This document shows positions 37,427 through 47,209 of a DNA stretch of 64,000 nt, one piece after another. This stretch comes from Ulvibacter antarcticus. GTDB taxonomy: Bacteria > Bacteroidota > Bacteroidia > Flavobacteriales > Flavobacteriaceae. Within the stretch, counting starts at the first letter, position 1. Every line of letters begins with the position of its first letter. The stretch lies in assembly GCF_003688405.1 (NCBI RefSeq), contig NZ_REFC01000015.1, positions 1 through 64,000 on the forward strand, written 5' to 3'. A program made the position numbers and the translations under genes. The notes under the pieces are model-generated. The model saw only the letters and a list, made by a program, of their open reading frames with translations, had not been told where the DNA came from and did not search any database.

Positions 37427-38470
37427 TTAATTTTTATTAAATATAAGGGTATCTTCCACGTTTCCTGAGCTATCTCGTGTTATCATAGTCACCCAGTTTT
37501 CATTAAAATCAGTTATTTTATAAGCATCATCATCAGCTCCATTAATCGGACTATCCATGTCGAATTCGAAGTTGAGCTCATCTAGCAACAGACTTACCAC
37601 CCATATTCCGTATACGTGATCGCTACCATTTGTAGCATAGACGGTAATTCCGTTCATGAATGTGAAATTAAACCCATTATAGTCGGCTGTTTCATCATTA
37701 CCATCATCCAGAAATTGGGCAATTCTCCAGGTACCATCCATCATCACGGTACGTAATGCTTCAACATCTGGATCAATTCCACCACCCGGATCAATTTCAC
37801 AATTAGCGCTAGCAAAAGCAGCCAACAATTCCTGATTACTATTAATCTGTAAGATGCTTCCGTTTATCATCACTTCCATTTGGTAATCGATCGCTATAAG
37901 CAAGTCTTCAGTTAGGTATTCGAGATAATAAAACCACTCTAGATCATTCTGTAAAGTAACGCTACCAGTTTGTTCATTTTGGATATTATAAATAAAGCAG
38001 GAAATTGGATACACAAAATCCAAACATCGGTACGTATCATCAATAAAATTATTACATGCTGCGATTGCTGTATTCAGTTCATTCTGACTCCCAATTTCGG
38101 CCTCGTTATAATCCTCGTAGACAACAGTAATAGGAAAAACAATTTCAATAGTATCAATATCTATAGGAGAAATATCGAATATAGCCTGAATGAGTTGATA
38201 ATCACTTATTGAGTTGATAGACAGTAGTTGTGTATTTGCGTAGACATTAACCGGTAATTTCACCGAAATACAGCTACTACCATCAATAATATTGTCTCTG
38301 GCACCTTTATTCTGAGAAGCGCTTAACAGTTTGCCAAGAAGTTCAGAATTTGCTCCAATAGTTTCTTCGGGAGTTTCATCGATCAATTCTGAAGCTTCCT
38401 TTTGACAAGAGGCTAAGAAAAGCGTAATAAATAATAGGATTATTATTCCTGAAAAATTTTTCATTTTCAT
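37427..38470 (-). CDS. Lipoprotein with the same C-terminal beta domain (long)
   Basis: 347 residues from ATG 38470; an upstream in-frame ATG at 38491 gives MPHKVRV before the signal and is less likely. Lipobox LFLASC. Residues about 45-225 form an acidic domain with several Cys and aromatic residues. The last 110 residues repeat the domain of the gene 10 bases downstream: GTWRIAQFLDDGNDETADYNG, FTFMNGITVYATNG, 'DTLIFNKN'. The two genes form an operon divergent from a FecI/FecR/TonB-receptor locus and are likely targets or partners of it (inference). Confidence 0.78.
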   Translation of the reverse strand: MKMKNFSGIIILLFITLFLASCQKEASELIDETPEETIGANSELLGKLLSASQNKGARDNIIDGSSCISVKLPVNVYANTQLLSINSISDYQLIQAIFDISPIDIDTIEIVFPITVVYEDYNEAEIGSQNELNTAIAACNNFIDDTYRCLDFVYPISCFIYNIQNEQTGSVTLQNDLEWFYYLEYLTEDLLIAIDYQMEVMINGSILQINSNQELLAAFASANCEIDPGGGIDPDVEALRTVMMDGTWRIAQFLDDGNDETADYNGFNFTFMNGITVYATNGSDHVYGIWVVSLLLDELNFEFDMDSPINGADDDAYKITDFNENWVTMITRDSSGNVEDTLIFNKN

Positions 38471-38553
38471 AACTCGAACTTTATGGGGCATTTATATAAT
38501 TGAAACAGTCAAAACAAATATTACCCTACCCAAAATATAAAATACTTTTTAGA

Positions 38554-38561
38554 TATATTTG
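38554..38561 (+). promoter_or_regulatory. Putative -7 element of the FecI-type operon
   Basis: TATATTTG, 16 bases before the sigma factor ATG. No matching -33 TTTG. Confidence 0.35.
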
Positions 38562-38577
38562 AGTAGCATATCAATTT

Positions 38578-39093
38578 ATGGAGATTAACGAAGACATTTG
38601 TAAAGAATCGGTTTTTAAAAAAGTATACAACAACCTTAATAAAGAGGTATGGCGATTTATTTATTATAAATGCGGAAATCAAGAGCAAGCGAATGATTTG
38701 GTGCAGGAAGCCTTTATAAAATTATGGCAAAACTGTTCTAAAACAACGCCAGCTAAGGTAAAATCTTATCTATATACAATTACTAACAACGCTTTTTTAA
38801 ACGAAATAGCTCACAAAAAAGTGGTACTAAAACACGTGAAAGGACAAACCATTAGCGTAAATAGTGAATCACCGCAATTTGTATTAGAAGAAAAAGAGTT
38901 TAAAATCAAAGTGGAAAATGCCATTGCCAATCTTACCGAAGGGCAACGTACCGCCTTTTTATTAAATAGAATAGAAGGTAAAAAGTATGCAGAAATTGCC
39001 GAAATGTTATCAATTTCCGTGAAAGCAGTAGAAAAAAGGATGAGCCAGGCATTAGCTTCGTTGAGAAATGAAATTGACAATTTTAAGGTATAG
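38578..39093 (+). CDS. FecI-type ECF sigma factor
   Basis: 171 residues. Sigma-2 at about 15-80 (YKCGNQEQANDLVQEAFIKLW), sigma-4 at about 110-165 (LTEGQRTAFLLNRIEGKKYAEIAEML, 'SVKAVEKRMSQAL'). This is the Bacteroidota FecI-like class. It is followed by FecR and a TonB receptor with an STN domain, a complete three-part cell-surface signalling locus. Cytoplasmic; held inactive by FecR until ligand reaches the receptor, by analogy with the family. Confidence 0.92.
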   Translation: MEINEDICKESVFKKVYNNLNKEVWRFIYYKCGNQEQANDLVQEAFIKLWQNCSKTTPAKVKSYLYTITNNAFLNEIAHKKVVLKHVKGQTISVNSESPQFVLEEKEFKIKVENAIANLTEGQRTAFLLNRIEGKKYAEIAEMLSISVKAVEKRMSQALASLRNEIDNFKV

Positions 39094-39126
39094 AGTAGGG
39101 TAAACTATCTTACAGCTGTTATTAGT

Positions 39127-40050
39127 ATGAATGAAAAGAATATGAATTTGGATTTAATTATGCACAAATGGCTAAATGGAACGGCCACTCCCGAAGAAGT
39201 CGAGCTACTTAAGGCATCTACGGCGCACAACTCCTATGTTAAAATTGCCGAGTCAGTTTCACAATTGGAGACTCCGGTTCCCGACAGTACCTCAAATTAT
39301 AAAATAATCACTTCGAAAATACTAGAGAGTGGGAAAGTAAAAAAGCTAAACCCATATTCGCTACTTTTAAAAATAGCCGCAATTTTTGTATTTATAGTTG
39401 GTGGTTATATGTATCTTTTATCTTTAGACACCACTATTTCAACTCCAATAGCAGAAAAACAAAGTTTTCTATTGCCGGACAAATCGGAAGTGATACTTAA
39501 TTCAAATTCCAATCTTTCATATAACAAAGGAAAATGGGCCAGAGACCGAGCATTAGAGTTGGATGGTGAAGCATATTTTATTGTTAAGAAAGGTAAAAAG
39601 TTTAAGGTAAACACTTCAAAAGGAGTTGTAAGTGTTTTAGGAACCCAATTCAATGTCTACAGCAGAGACGACATTTTTAAGGTAAGTTGTTTTGAAGGCT
39701 TAGTGAGCGTAGCTTATAGTGACACACTTATAAAATTGTCTGCCGGAAATTCATTGAAAATTGAAGATGGAAAATTAATAACCAAGACTACGACACCGCT
39801 TGGAATTCCGTCTTGGACAACGAATGAAAGCAGCTTTAACGACGCAGATATCACGACAGTCTTGAACGAATTAGAACGACAGTATCCTATTAAATTAACC
39901 GCAAAATTTAGTAATGCAAACCTTCGTTTTACAGGTAGTTTCACGCACGAGGACCTTAATCTCGCCTTGCAAACCATTTGTGATCCATTACACCTTGCAT
40001 ATACTATTGATGAAGAAAGTGTAACCATTTATGCAAAACGGAGTCCGTAG
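39127..40050 (+). CDS. FecR-family anti-sigma factor
   Basis: 307 residues. The N-terminal 75 residues are a short helical sigma-binding region (WLNGTATPEEVELLK). One membrane helix at about 80-100 (IAAIFVFIVGGYMYLLSL). The periplasmic part has the FecR domain (about 110-210; LPDKSEVILNSNSNLSY, 'LDGEAYFIVKKGKKFKVNT', VLGTQFNVYS) and a C-terminal DUF4974 domain. It transmits the receptor signal to the sigma factor. Its last 20 bases overlap the receptor gene start. Confidence 0.92.
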   Translation: MNEKNMNLDLIMHKWLNGTATPEEVELLKASTAHNSYVKIAESVSQLETPVPDSTSNYKIITSKILESGKVKKLNPYSLLLKIAAIFVFIVGGYMYLLSLDTTISTPIAEKQSFLLPDKSEVILNSNSNLSYNKGKWARDRALELDGEAYFIVKKGKKFKVNTSKGVVSVLGTQFNVYSRDDIFKVSCFEGLVSVAYSDTLIKLSAGNSLKIEDGKLITKTTTPLGIPSWTTNESSFNDADITTVLNELERQYPIKLTAKFSNANLRFTGSFTHEDLNLALQTICDPLHLAYTIDEESVTIYAKRSP

Positions 40051-42586
40051 ATGTAATGTAAAGCTCTTATTTATTTTCCTCGTTTTTAGTTGTTGCATAT
40101 TAAGTGCTCAAACTTCTGAAAAAACCTCTCTTGTCACATTATTTACATTACTCGAAGAAAAATTCGACGTCCGATTTTCATATGCTTCCGAAGCTATGTC
40201 GCAAATGGAAGTTAGTAATCCACCTACCAATACCCTTGACGATGCACTTCTTTTTTTAAGTAATAACACCCCACTTCAATTCAATAGAATTAATGATAGA
40301 TATATCAGTGTTATTTTTAAAAATGATGCTGTTTTTCTCTGCGGAAAGATTATCGACGCCGTCACATTGGCGCCACTTCAGGAAGCAACAGTACGCACCA
40401 ACGATGACGGTTTTTCGACTGTCACTACAGCTGAAGGATCCTTCCAACTAAAGGCAGACAAGACCATTCAAAATGCGATAATAAGCTATGTTGGTTATGA
40501 AACACTTCGAATTGCAACTTCCGAGCTAAATTCTGATTGCCCGGTTTTTAAAATGTATCCTACGATTTCGCAGCTAGAACAAGTACTACTGCGCACCTAT
40601 TTTACAAAAGGAATAAGCAAACATTTAAACGGTTCATTTATTATCGATACCGATAACTTTGGGTTGCTGCCCGGACAGGTTGAAGGCGATGTACTTCAAA
40701 TTGCACAAGGACTCCCCGGTGTAGAAAGTGTGGATGAAACCATTTCGAACATCAATATTCGCGGTGGAACACACGACGAAAATAATATTTTATGGGATGA
40801 TATTAAGATGTATCAAAGCGGACATTTTTTCGGACTTATTTCTGCCTTTAACCCCGATCTTACTAAGAAAGTTACTGTTATTAAGAATGGTACTCACCCG
40901 CGATTTGGAGAAGGAGTATCGGGTGTAATCGATATGCGGTCTCATAATGATATAGCCGATAAACTTAGTGGAGGCGCGGGATTTAACCTAATAAACACGC
41001 ATGCCTTTGCCGAAATTCCAGTGACAGATAAATTTGGTGTTCAGGTTTCAGGAAGGCGATCTATAAACGATTTTCTGGAATCCCCTATCTACGGCATTTA
41101 TGAAGACAAAGTATTTCAGGATACGGAAATCACACGAATTGAGAGTGACGAAACCGGACAAATTGTATCATCAGATAATACCTTTACTTTCTACGATTTT
41201 AGCACCAAATTTCTTTGGGATGTAAACGAGAACACAAAATTACGCTTGAATTTTCTCACGGTCGACAATGCCTTGGAGTTCACTGAAACAGTTGATGGTT
41301 CACAAAATTCAGAAACCAGTGATTTACAGCAGCGCAGTATAGTTGGTGGCATATACTGGGAGCAACAATGGAATGAAAAGATAAAAACCAATTTCCTTGG
41401 GTATGGCAGTTATTATTTACTCAATTCCATTAACGAGGAGATCTTTACTACACAAGAACTTGAGCAGGAAAACGAAGTGCTGGATTTAGGTTTGAAGTTA
41501 GATGTTTCATATGAAGCTTCAGAAAAACTACGGATTGAAGGTGGCTATCATTTTTCCGAAGTTGGAATAGCCAATACTCAGGATATCAACCTGCCCAGAT
41601 TCCGAAGCTATGAAAAAAATGTGCTTCGAACGCATATTGTGTATGCTTTTGCCGATTATTCGCCCAATCAAAATAACACTCATTTCTATGGTGGCCTACG
41701 TGCAAATTATTTTGATAAATTCAACAAAACTCTTGTCGAACCTAGACTTAGCATTCATCAAAAATTAGGAGGTGGCTTTTCATTACAATTACTTGGTGAA
41801 TTTAAAAGTCAGATAACAACCCAACGCATCGATTTCGAAAGCGATTTTTTAGGGGTTGAAAAACGACGTTGGGTGCTTGCAGATGAAGTTGATGTGCCAA
41901 TTATACAAAGTAAACAAGCCTCCATCGGCATCACCTTCAATAAAAACAATTGGTTTATCAATCTGGAAGGCTTCTATAAGCAAGTGGAAGGAATTACGAC
42001 TTCCAATCAAGGTTTTCAAAATCAATTTCAGTTTGCGAGGAGCAGCGGAAACTATGACGCAAAAGGTTTTGAATTTGTGCTTAACAAGAAATCCAAACAC
42101 TTTAGTACTTGGATAAGTTATATGTTCATTAATAATGATTATCACTTCGAAGGACTGACTCCTTCCAACTTTCCGAGTAATTTGGATATTCATCATTCGG
42201 CGACTATCGCCAGTGTTTATACACTTAACAACTTAAAATTTGCAATGGGAGTCAACTGGCATACCGGAAAACCCTATACATCACCCTTAAGAGGTAATGA
42301 AATCAACGAGCAAAATGGTTTTTTTAGTATTAATTACGATCGGCCAAATGAAGAGAGGCTTCCCAATTATTTTAGAACCAATCTATCGGCCGAATATCTT
42401 TGGGAGCTATCGCAACGTCTGGATGCCAAATTCAATTTTGCACTTGTAAATGTTTTCGGAACTAAAAACACTCTAAACACTCGCTATGCCATAGATACTG
42501 ACGAAAACGGCGAAGCTCGTGTCAATCAGATCGATGAAGTATCGCTTGGCTTTACCCCTAATTTTTCAGTGCAATTTCTTTTTTAA
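40031..42586 (+). CDS. TonB-dependent receptor with STN signalling domain
   Basis: 851 residues, outer membrane. Signal peptide, then an STN domain at about 30-90 (TLFTLLEEKFDVRFSYA), a CarboxypepD-regulatory-like domain at about 105-180, a plug at about 195-310 ('GDVLQIAQGLPGVESVDE', NINIRGGTHDENNILWDDI) and a beta-barrel ending in aromatic SVQFLF. The STN domain contacts FecR, so ligand binding outside can switch on the sigma factor. No SusD gene follows, so a glycan-uptake SusCD pair is not indicated. The ligand is unknown. Start ATG lies inside fecR (20-base overlap). Confidence 0.92.
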   Translation: MQNGVRRCNVKLLFIFLVFSCCILSAQTSEKTSLVTLFTLLEEKFDVRFSYASEAMSQMEVSNPPTNTLDDALLFLSNNTPLQFNRINDRYISVIFKNDAVFLCGKIIDAVTLAPLQEATVRTNDDGFSTVTTAEGSFQLKADKTIQNAIISYVGYETLRIATSELNSDCPVFKMYPTISQLEQVLLRTYFTKGISKHLNGSFIIDTDNFGLLPGQVEGDVLQIAQGLPGVESVDETISNINIRGGTHDENNILWDDIKMYQSGHFFGLISAFNPDLTKKVTVIKNGTHPRFGEGVSGVIDMRSHNDIADKLSGGAGFNLINTHAFAEIPVTDKFGVQVSGRRSINDFLESPIYGIYEDKVFQDTEITRIESDETGQIVSSDNTFTFYDFSTKFLWDVNENTKLRLNFLTVDNALEFTETVDGSQNSETSDLQQRSIVGGIYWEQQWNEKIKTNFLGYGSYYLLNSINEEIFTTQELEQENEVLDLGLKLDVSYEASEKLRIEGGYHFSEVGIANTQDINLPRFRSYEKNVLRTHIVYAFADYSPNQNNTHFYGGLRANYFDKFNKTLVEPRLSIHQKLGGGFSLQLLGEFKSQITTQRIDFESDFLGVEKRRWVLADEVDVPIIQSKQASIGITFNKNNWFINLEGFYKQVEGITTSNQGFQNQFQFARSSGNYDAKGFEFVLNKKSKHFSTWISYMFINNDYHFEGLTPSNFPSNLDIHHSATIASVYTLNNLKFAMGVNWHTGKPYTSPLRGNEINEQNGFFSINYDRPNEERLPNYFRTNLSAEYLWELSQRLDAKFNFALVNVFGTKNTLNTRYAIDTDENGEARVNQIDEVSLGFTPNFSVQFLF

Positions 42587-42595
42587 AACCACTTT

Positions 42596-44386
42596 CTACA
42601 TTCTCTCTGGAACCGTAATTCCCATTAGTGAAAATGCTGATTTTATGACATCGGAGACTGCTTTTGCCAATTGAATTCTAAATTGTTTTTCTGAAATAGT
42701 ATCGGCGGCAAGAATCGGCACATTTTGATAAAAGGAATTGAACTCTTTTACCAGATCATAGGTGTAATTTGCGATCAGGGCCGGACTGTAATTTGTAGCC
42801 GCCAATTGAATAACTTCCGGGTACTGCTGAAGTATTTTAAGTACTTCTTTTTCTTTAAGATGTAAAGACACATTTTTTAGAGTGTCTATATCTATGTTCC
42901 CTAATTCAGCATTTTCATTTGCCTTTCGTAAGATCGACTGAATCCGGGCGTAGGTATATTGTATGAAAGGTCCTGTATTTCCTTGAAAATCCACACTCTC
43001 TTCCGGATTAAAAAGAATTCGTTTTTTAGGATCAACTTTAAGAATATAATATTTTAAAGCTCCGGAACCAATGGTGTGATATAACTCATCTTTTTCCTCT
43101 TCGGAAAAGGCATCAATTTTACCTAACTCCTCACTTATTTTTTTGGCCGTGGCAGTCATATCTTCAATAAGATCATCGGCATCAACCACAGTACCTTCCC
43201 GACTTTTCATTTTTCCTGAAGGCAAATCTACCATTCCGTAACTCAGGTGAAATAGATTTTTCGCCCAGTTAAAACCAAGTTTTTTCAGAATTAAAAACAA
43301 TACCTTAAAATGATAATCCTGCTCATTACCTACGGTATAAATCATTCCACTTACATCCGGATGATCTTTGACACGTTGAATAGCAGTTCCAATATCCTGG
43401 GTCATGTATACCGCTGTCCCGTCAGATCGAAGCACGATTTTTTCGTCTAGTCCTTCGTTGGTTAGATCGCACCATACAGAGCCATCTTCTTTCTTAAAAA
43501 ACACTCCGGTTTGCAATCCTTCGGCAACAAATTCTTTTCCTAAGAGATAGGTGTCACTTTCATAATAAAGGGTGTCAAAGTCTACACCAAGTGCCTCATA
43601 GGTTTTTTCGAAACCAGTGTAAACCCATCCATTCATTTTTTTCCATAACGCCACGATTTCTGCATCGCCTGCCTCCCATTTTAGGAGCATTTGCTGAGCT
43701 TCCTGTAAAATTGGAGCTTCCGCTTTCGCTTCTTCTTCCGATTTGCCAGCTTCTTTTAATTCGGCAATTTGTTTTTTATATACTTTGTCGAATTTCACAT
43801 AATAATTCCCGACGAGTTTATCTCCTTTTAGTCCAGTAGTCTCGGGTGTTTCACCATTTCCGAAAGTGCTCCAGGCAACCATACTCTTACAAATATGAAT
43901 TCCGCGATCGTTAATAATCTGAGTTTTGTAGACTTTTTTTCCGGAAGCTTTTACGATTTCGGCTACACTATATCCCAGTAATATATTTCGGATGTGCCCT
44001 AAATGTAAGGGTTTGTTAGTATTGGGAGATGAATATTCGACCATCATAGCATCTTCCCCTTGTGGCATCTTTCCGAAGTTGGAAAAATCGGAAACACTTC
44101 CGAAGAAATCCAAATAATAACGATCACTCAATACTAGATTTAGAAAACCCTTTACCACATTGAATTTTAAAACTTCCGCAACATTCTCGACTAAATAAGC
44201 CCCAATCGCCTCACCAATAGAAACCGGGTTTCCCTTAACCACGCGTAGCATTGGAAAAATCACAACGGTAATATCTCCTTCAAAGTCCTTGCGTGTTGCC
44301 TGAAATTCTACTTCATTTAAGGTAGCACCATACAAATTTTGTATTGCTTTTTTAATTTCTGATTCTAAAATGAGCTGTAAATTCAT
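42596..44386 (-). CDS. argS: Arginyl-tRNA synthetase
   Basis: Charges tRNA-Arg. 596 residues from ATG 44386 (MNLQLILESEIKKA); an in-frame TTG at 44437 lies in a promoter-like element and is rejected. N-terminal tRNA-recognition domain (Add1), then class I core with 'SSPNTNKPLHLGHIRN' (HIGH motif HLGH) and the KMSKS-type loop KMKSREGT. The C-terminal helical DALR domain follows (about 480-596). It is convergent with the TonB receptor, with nine bases between stops. ctlX and a second guanidine hydrolase lie nearby. Confidence 0.96.
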   Translation of the reverse strand: MNLQLILESEIKKAIQNLYGATLNEVEFQATRKDFEGDITVVIFPMLRVVKGNPVSIGEAIGAYLVENVAEVLKFNVVKGFLNLVLSDRYYLDFFGSVSDFSNFGKMPQGEDAMMVEYSSPNTNKPLHLGHIRNILLGYSVAEIVKASGKKVYKTQIINDRGIHICKSMVAWSTFGNGETPETTGLKGDKLVGNYYVKFDKVYKKQIAELKEAGKSEEEAKAEAPILQEAQQMLLKWEAGDAEIVALWKKMNGWVYTGFEKTYEALGVDFDTLYYESDTYLLGKEFVAEGLQTGVFFKKEDGSVWCDLTNEGLDEKIVLRSDGTAVYMTQDIGTAIQRVKDHPDVSGMIYTVGNEQDYHFKVLFLILKKLGFNWAKNLFHLSYGMVDLPSGKMKSREGTVVDADDLIEDMTATAKKISEELGKIDAFSEEEKDELYHTIGSGALKYYILKVDPKKRILFNPEESVDFQGNTGPFIQYTYARIQSILRKANENAELGNIDIDTLKNVSLHLKEKEVLKILQQYPEVIQLAATNYSPALIANYTYDLVKEFNSFYQNVPILAADTISEKQFRIQLAKAVSDVIKSAFSLMGITVPERM

Positions 44387-44400
44387 AACGATGTGTTTAT

Positions 44401-44408
44401 CAAAGATA
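44401..44408 (-). promoter_or_regulatory. Putative -7 element of argS (two copies)
   Basis: TATCTTTG on the minus strand at 44408-44401, 14 bases from the ATG, with a second copy at 44442-44435. Neither has TTTG at the ideal -33 distance. Confidence 0.35.
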
Positions 44409-44494
44409 GCTTTTGCATATTTTGAAAGCGACGACAAAGATACAAGAATTTTAAGGTTTCGTTCTTTAGCTAAATGGTATCTTTAAATAAAAAA

Positions 44495-44926
44495 ATGTTG
44501 TTAAATGTTTCTTACAATAACAGGGAAATAACCGCTAAAATTGATCACGAAGTTGGAAAACCATTTACTTTAGCCGAGCGTTTTAAAATGCGCGGAATTG
44601 GCTCTACAAAACTCATTATTACAGAAACCAGTATTCAAATTCACAATTTGCTTATATTGGATAACAATAGAAACCAATGTAATATTGAATTACGTCCAAA
44701 GGGAATTATTATTGGTTTTAGATCGTTGTTAGAATCATATGCTCTAGTAATTCCATATTATAAACTCGTTATCTATAAAGGAAAAGCGGAAGAATATTCG
44801 TTTCACCGAGATAATTATTTTATAAAGATTGAGGCTAAAGCAAGCAATACAGTTGTTCACCGATTTATTACTAAAATGCTTTCTGCAAAGGCTGCAAGTG
44901 CCGAAACTCGCATTGAAGATCTCTAA
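44495..44926 (+). CDS. Conserved small protein of unknown function
   Basis: 143 residues from ATG 44495, or 150 from ATG 44474. The 44495 start is preferred because a TATCTTTA element and an A-rich stretch precede it. No signal peptide or membrane helix. Beta-rich, with ITAKIDHEVGK, 'GSTKLIITETSIQIHNLLIL' type strands and a C-terminal helix (FITKMLSAKAASAE). It resembles a PH-like fold only in outline; family not recognised. Confidence 0.6.
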   Translation: MLLNVSYNNREITAKIDHEVGKPFTLAERFKMRGIGSTKLIITETSIQIHNLLILDNNRNQCNIELRPKGIIIGFRSLLESYALVIPYYKLVIYKGKAEEYSFHRDNYFIKIEAKASNTVVHRFITKMLSAKAASAETRIEDL

Positions 44927-44930
44927 ATAA

Positions 44931-45455
44931 TTACAAGTCAAGTTTCATCATTACGTCTTCCTGAAGATCATTTCCCAGCATAAAGGGATGGGAATCAAAA
45001 GCAATAAATCCATTCTTTTCATAAAACAGAATTGCTTTGGTGTTTTTTGACCAGACACCCAACCAGATACTTTTTAATGTTAATTGTTTAGCCAAGTTAA
45101 ACGAATGCTGCAATAAGTGTATACCAATTTTCTGTCCTTGAAAATCTTTTAATACGTATATTCTTTCTATCTCGAGTGCGTTTTGGACTTTGTTTTCGGT
45201 CTGAGTGTCACCAAAATTTAATTTTAAATAACCTATGACAGACTTCCCTCTTTCCGCAAAATAGAAGAAGGTTGTTTTATTCTTAAATTGTTGGGCGAGA
45301 CTTTTTTCACTGAAATAGGTAGAAAGATAAAGCCCCATATTTTCCTCAGTATTTTCGGACCCATAGGTGTCCAAAAAAGTGTCGATTGATAACTTTCGAA
45401 GCAGATCAAGTTCTGAGAAAGTTACCTCCCGAATTGTAAGCTTTTCAGAAGCCAT
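44931..45455 (-). CDS. GNAT-family N-acetyltransferase
   Basis: 174 residues. The acetyl-CoA binding motif A is in RIYVLKDFQGQKIGIHLLQ (about 95-115), with motif B WSKNTKAILFYEKNGF later. Substrate unknown; the early RKLSIDTFLDTYG motif occurs in the RimI-like/ElaA-type and polyamine/amino-group acetylases. Six bases ahead of it on the same strand ends a small membrane protein gene, so the two may be co-transcribed. Confidence 0.88.
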   Translation of the reverse strand: MASEKLTIREVTFSELDLLRKLSIDTFLDTYGSENTEENMGLYLSTYFSEKSLAQQFKNKTTFFYFAERGKSVIGYLKLNFGDTQTENKVQNALEIERIYVLKDFQGQKIGIHLLQHSFNLAKQLTLKSIWLGVWSKNTKAILFYEKNGFIAFDSHPFMLGNDLQEDVMMKLDL

Positions 45456-45461
45456 AAGAAA

Positions 45462-45665
45462 CTACTTATTCTTTATAAAGACTCCAGCTATCAAAGCTAA
45501 TACTCCTATTCCTATCATGCCCAAGGTTTGATTACTAAGGCCTTCTTTAGCCGAAACCTCGAGTGGACCGATATCCAATACTTCTTGGGGAACAAAGGCG
45601 TTATACAATCCGAAAATGATTAAAACTACCCCTACGATAAGTAAAACGGTTCTTAGAATTTTCAT
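45462..45665 (-). CDS. Small two-helix membrane protein
   Basis: 67 residues. Two hydrophobic helices (VLLIVGVVLIIFGLYNAFV and MIGIGVLALIAGVFI) with an exposed loop DIGPLEVSAKEGLSNQ and a basic end KNK. Resembles short DUF3185-like proteins in layout. Located six bases upstream of the GNAT gene. Confidence 0.65.
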   Translation of the reverse strand: MKILRTVLLIVGVVLIIFGLYNAFVPQEVLDIGPLEVSAKEGLSNQTLGMIGIGVLALIAGVFIKNK

Positions 45666-45782
45666 AAAAATGATGTTTTTTGATTAATTTAAAGGTAGGA
45701 AATAATATTGAAGTTCAATTTAATATTTAAAAAGACTCTTGAACAATCGTTCAACAATATATAACTATCTTTAAACAAAAAA

Positions 45783-47207
45783 GTGAAAATTCTACTTACA
45801 GGTGCAAATGGTTATATTGGGATGAGATTACTTCCCTTGTTGCTTGATCAAGGTCATGAGGTAATTTGTGCTGTTCGGAATGCCAATCGATTATCGGTAG
45901 ACACAGAGCTTCGGAAAAAAATTGAAGTAGTTGAAATCGATTTTCTGGAGACTCCTACTCCTGAAATATTACCAAAAGATTTGGATGCTGCTTATTATCT
46001 AATTCATTCGATGAGTACTTCTACCTCCGATTTTGATGAAAAGGAAGCTCTATCGGCCAAAAATTTTAATGAATATCTCAAAAATACAGACTGCAAACAA
46101 GTGATCTATTTGAGCGGCATAGTTAATGATGATGATCTCTCAAAACATCTAAAATCACGGCAAAATGTTGAAAACATATTATATGAAGGCAAGGCAGACC
46201 TTACGGTTTTACGTGCTGCAATTATAGTAGGTTCTGGAAGTGCATCGTTCGAAATCATCCGTGATCTTTGTGAAAAATTGCCTGTAATGGTTACCCCAAG
46301 TTGGGTAAAAACAAGATGTCAACCCATCGCTGTTCGGGATGTTCTTAATTATCTAACAGGAGTGTTAGGAAATGAGGATTGCTATAATGATTCTTTTGAT
46401 ATTGGAGGCCCAGACATCCTTTCTTACAAGCAAATGATGCAGGAATATTCAAAATACCGAGGTCTAAGTCTTTACATTTTGGATGTGCCTTTTTTATCAC
46501 CGAAACTATCTTCTTACTGGTTGTATTTTGTTACTTCTACTTCCTATAAATTGGCTTTAAACCTTGTAGATAGCATGCGAATAGAGGTAATTACAAAAGA
46601 CAAAAGATTGCAACAATCCCTTAATATTGAGCCTATTTCGTATGTTGAAGCAATAGATCTTGCTTTTAAAAAGATCAAACAGAATCAGGTAGTTTCGAGT
46701 TGGAAAGATTCAATGATTAGTGGCCGCTTTAGTAAAGATCTTCGGAAATATGTGGAAGTACCGGATCAAGGCTGCTTAAAAGATGAACAAAGCATCTTAC
46801 TTAAAAACCCGGAAAAAGCTTTGGAGAATATCTGGGGTATTGGCGGACAAAATGGTTGGTATTACGCTAATAGTTTATGGAGGCTGAGAGGTTATCTTGA
46901 TAAATTATTTGGAGGGGTAGGATTGCGAAGAGGAAGAACACATCCTACTAAATTATATGAAGGAGATTCTTTGGATTTTTGGAGAGTAATCTTAGCCGAT
47001 AAAAAAGAGCGAAGATTATTGCTTTTTGCTGAAATGAAAGTTCCAGGAGAGGCGTGGTTAGAATTTAAAATTGACGATAAAAATGTGTTGCATCAAACGG
47101 CAACCTTTAGACCTCGTGGATTATACGGCCGCTTATACTGGTATACAATGCTACCATTCCATTATTTTATTTTTTCCGGAATGATAAATAGAATTGCAAA
47201 TAAATGA
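45783..47207 (+). CDS. SDR-family NAD(P)-binding protein with DUF2867 domain
   Basis: 474 residues from a GTG start. N-terminal Rossmann fold: GANGYIG (7-13), 'AAYYLIHSMS', YLSGIV, an atypical or extended SDR without a clear Tyr-x3-Lys pair. The C-terminal 170 residues (about 305-474) match DUF2867, with IWGIGGQNGWYYAN, 'GEAWLEFKI' and FRPRGLYGRLYWY. Full-length fusions of this kind are frequent in Bacteroidota; the substrate is unknown. Convergent with ctlX, two bases apart. Confidence 0.85.
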   Translation: MKILLTGANGYIGMRLLPLLLDQGHEVICAVRNANRLSVDTELRKKIEVVEIDFLETPTPEILPKDLDAAYYLIHSMSTSTSDFDEKEALSAKNFNEYLKNTDCKQVIYLSGIVNDDDLSKHLKSRQNVENILYEGKADLTVLRAAIIVGSGSASFEIIRDLCEKLPVMVTPSWVKTRCQPIAVRDVLNYLTGVLGNEDCYNDSFDIGGPDILSYKQMMQEYSKYRGLSLYILDVPFLSPKLSSYWLYFVTSTSYKLALNLVDSMRIEVITKDKRLQQSLNIEPISYVEAIDLAFKKIKQNQVVSSWKDSMISGRFSKDLRKYVEVPDQGCLKDEQSILLKNPEKALENIWGIGGQNGWYYANSLWRLRGYLDKLFGGVGLRRGRTHPTKLYEGDSLDFWRVILADKKERRLLLFAEMKVPGEAWLEFKIDDKNVLHQTATFRPRGLYGRLYWYTMLPFHYFIFSGMINRIANK

Positions 47208-47209
47208 AT

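Noticed and set aside
40031-42586. SusC-type glycan importer
   Set aside because: No SusD gene follows, and the STN domain with FecI/FecR indicates a signalling receptor.
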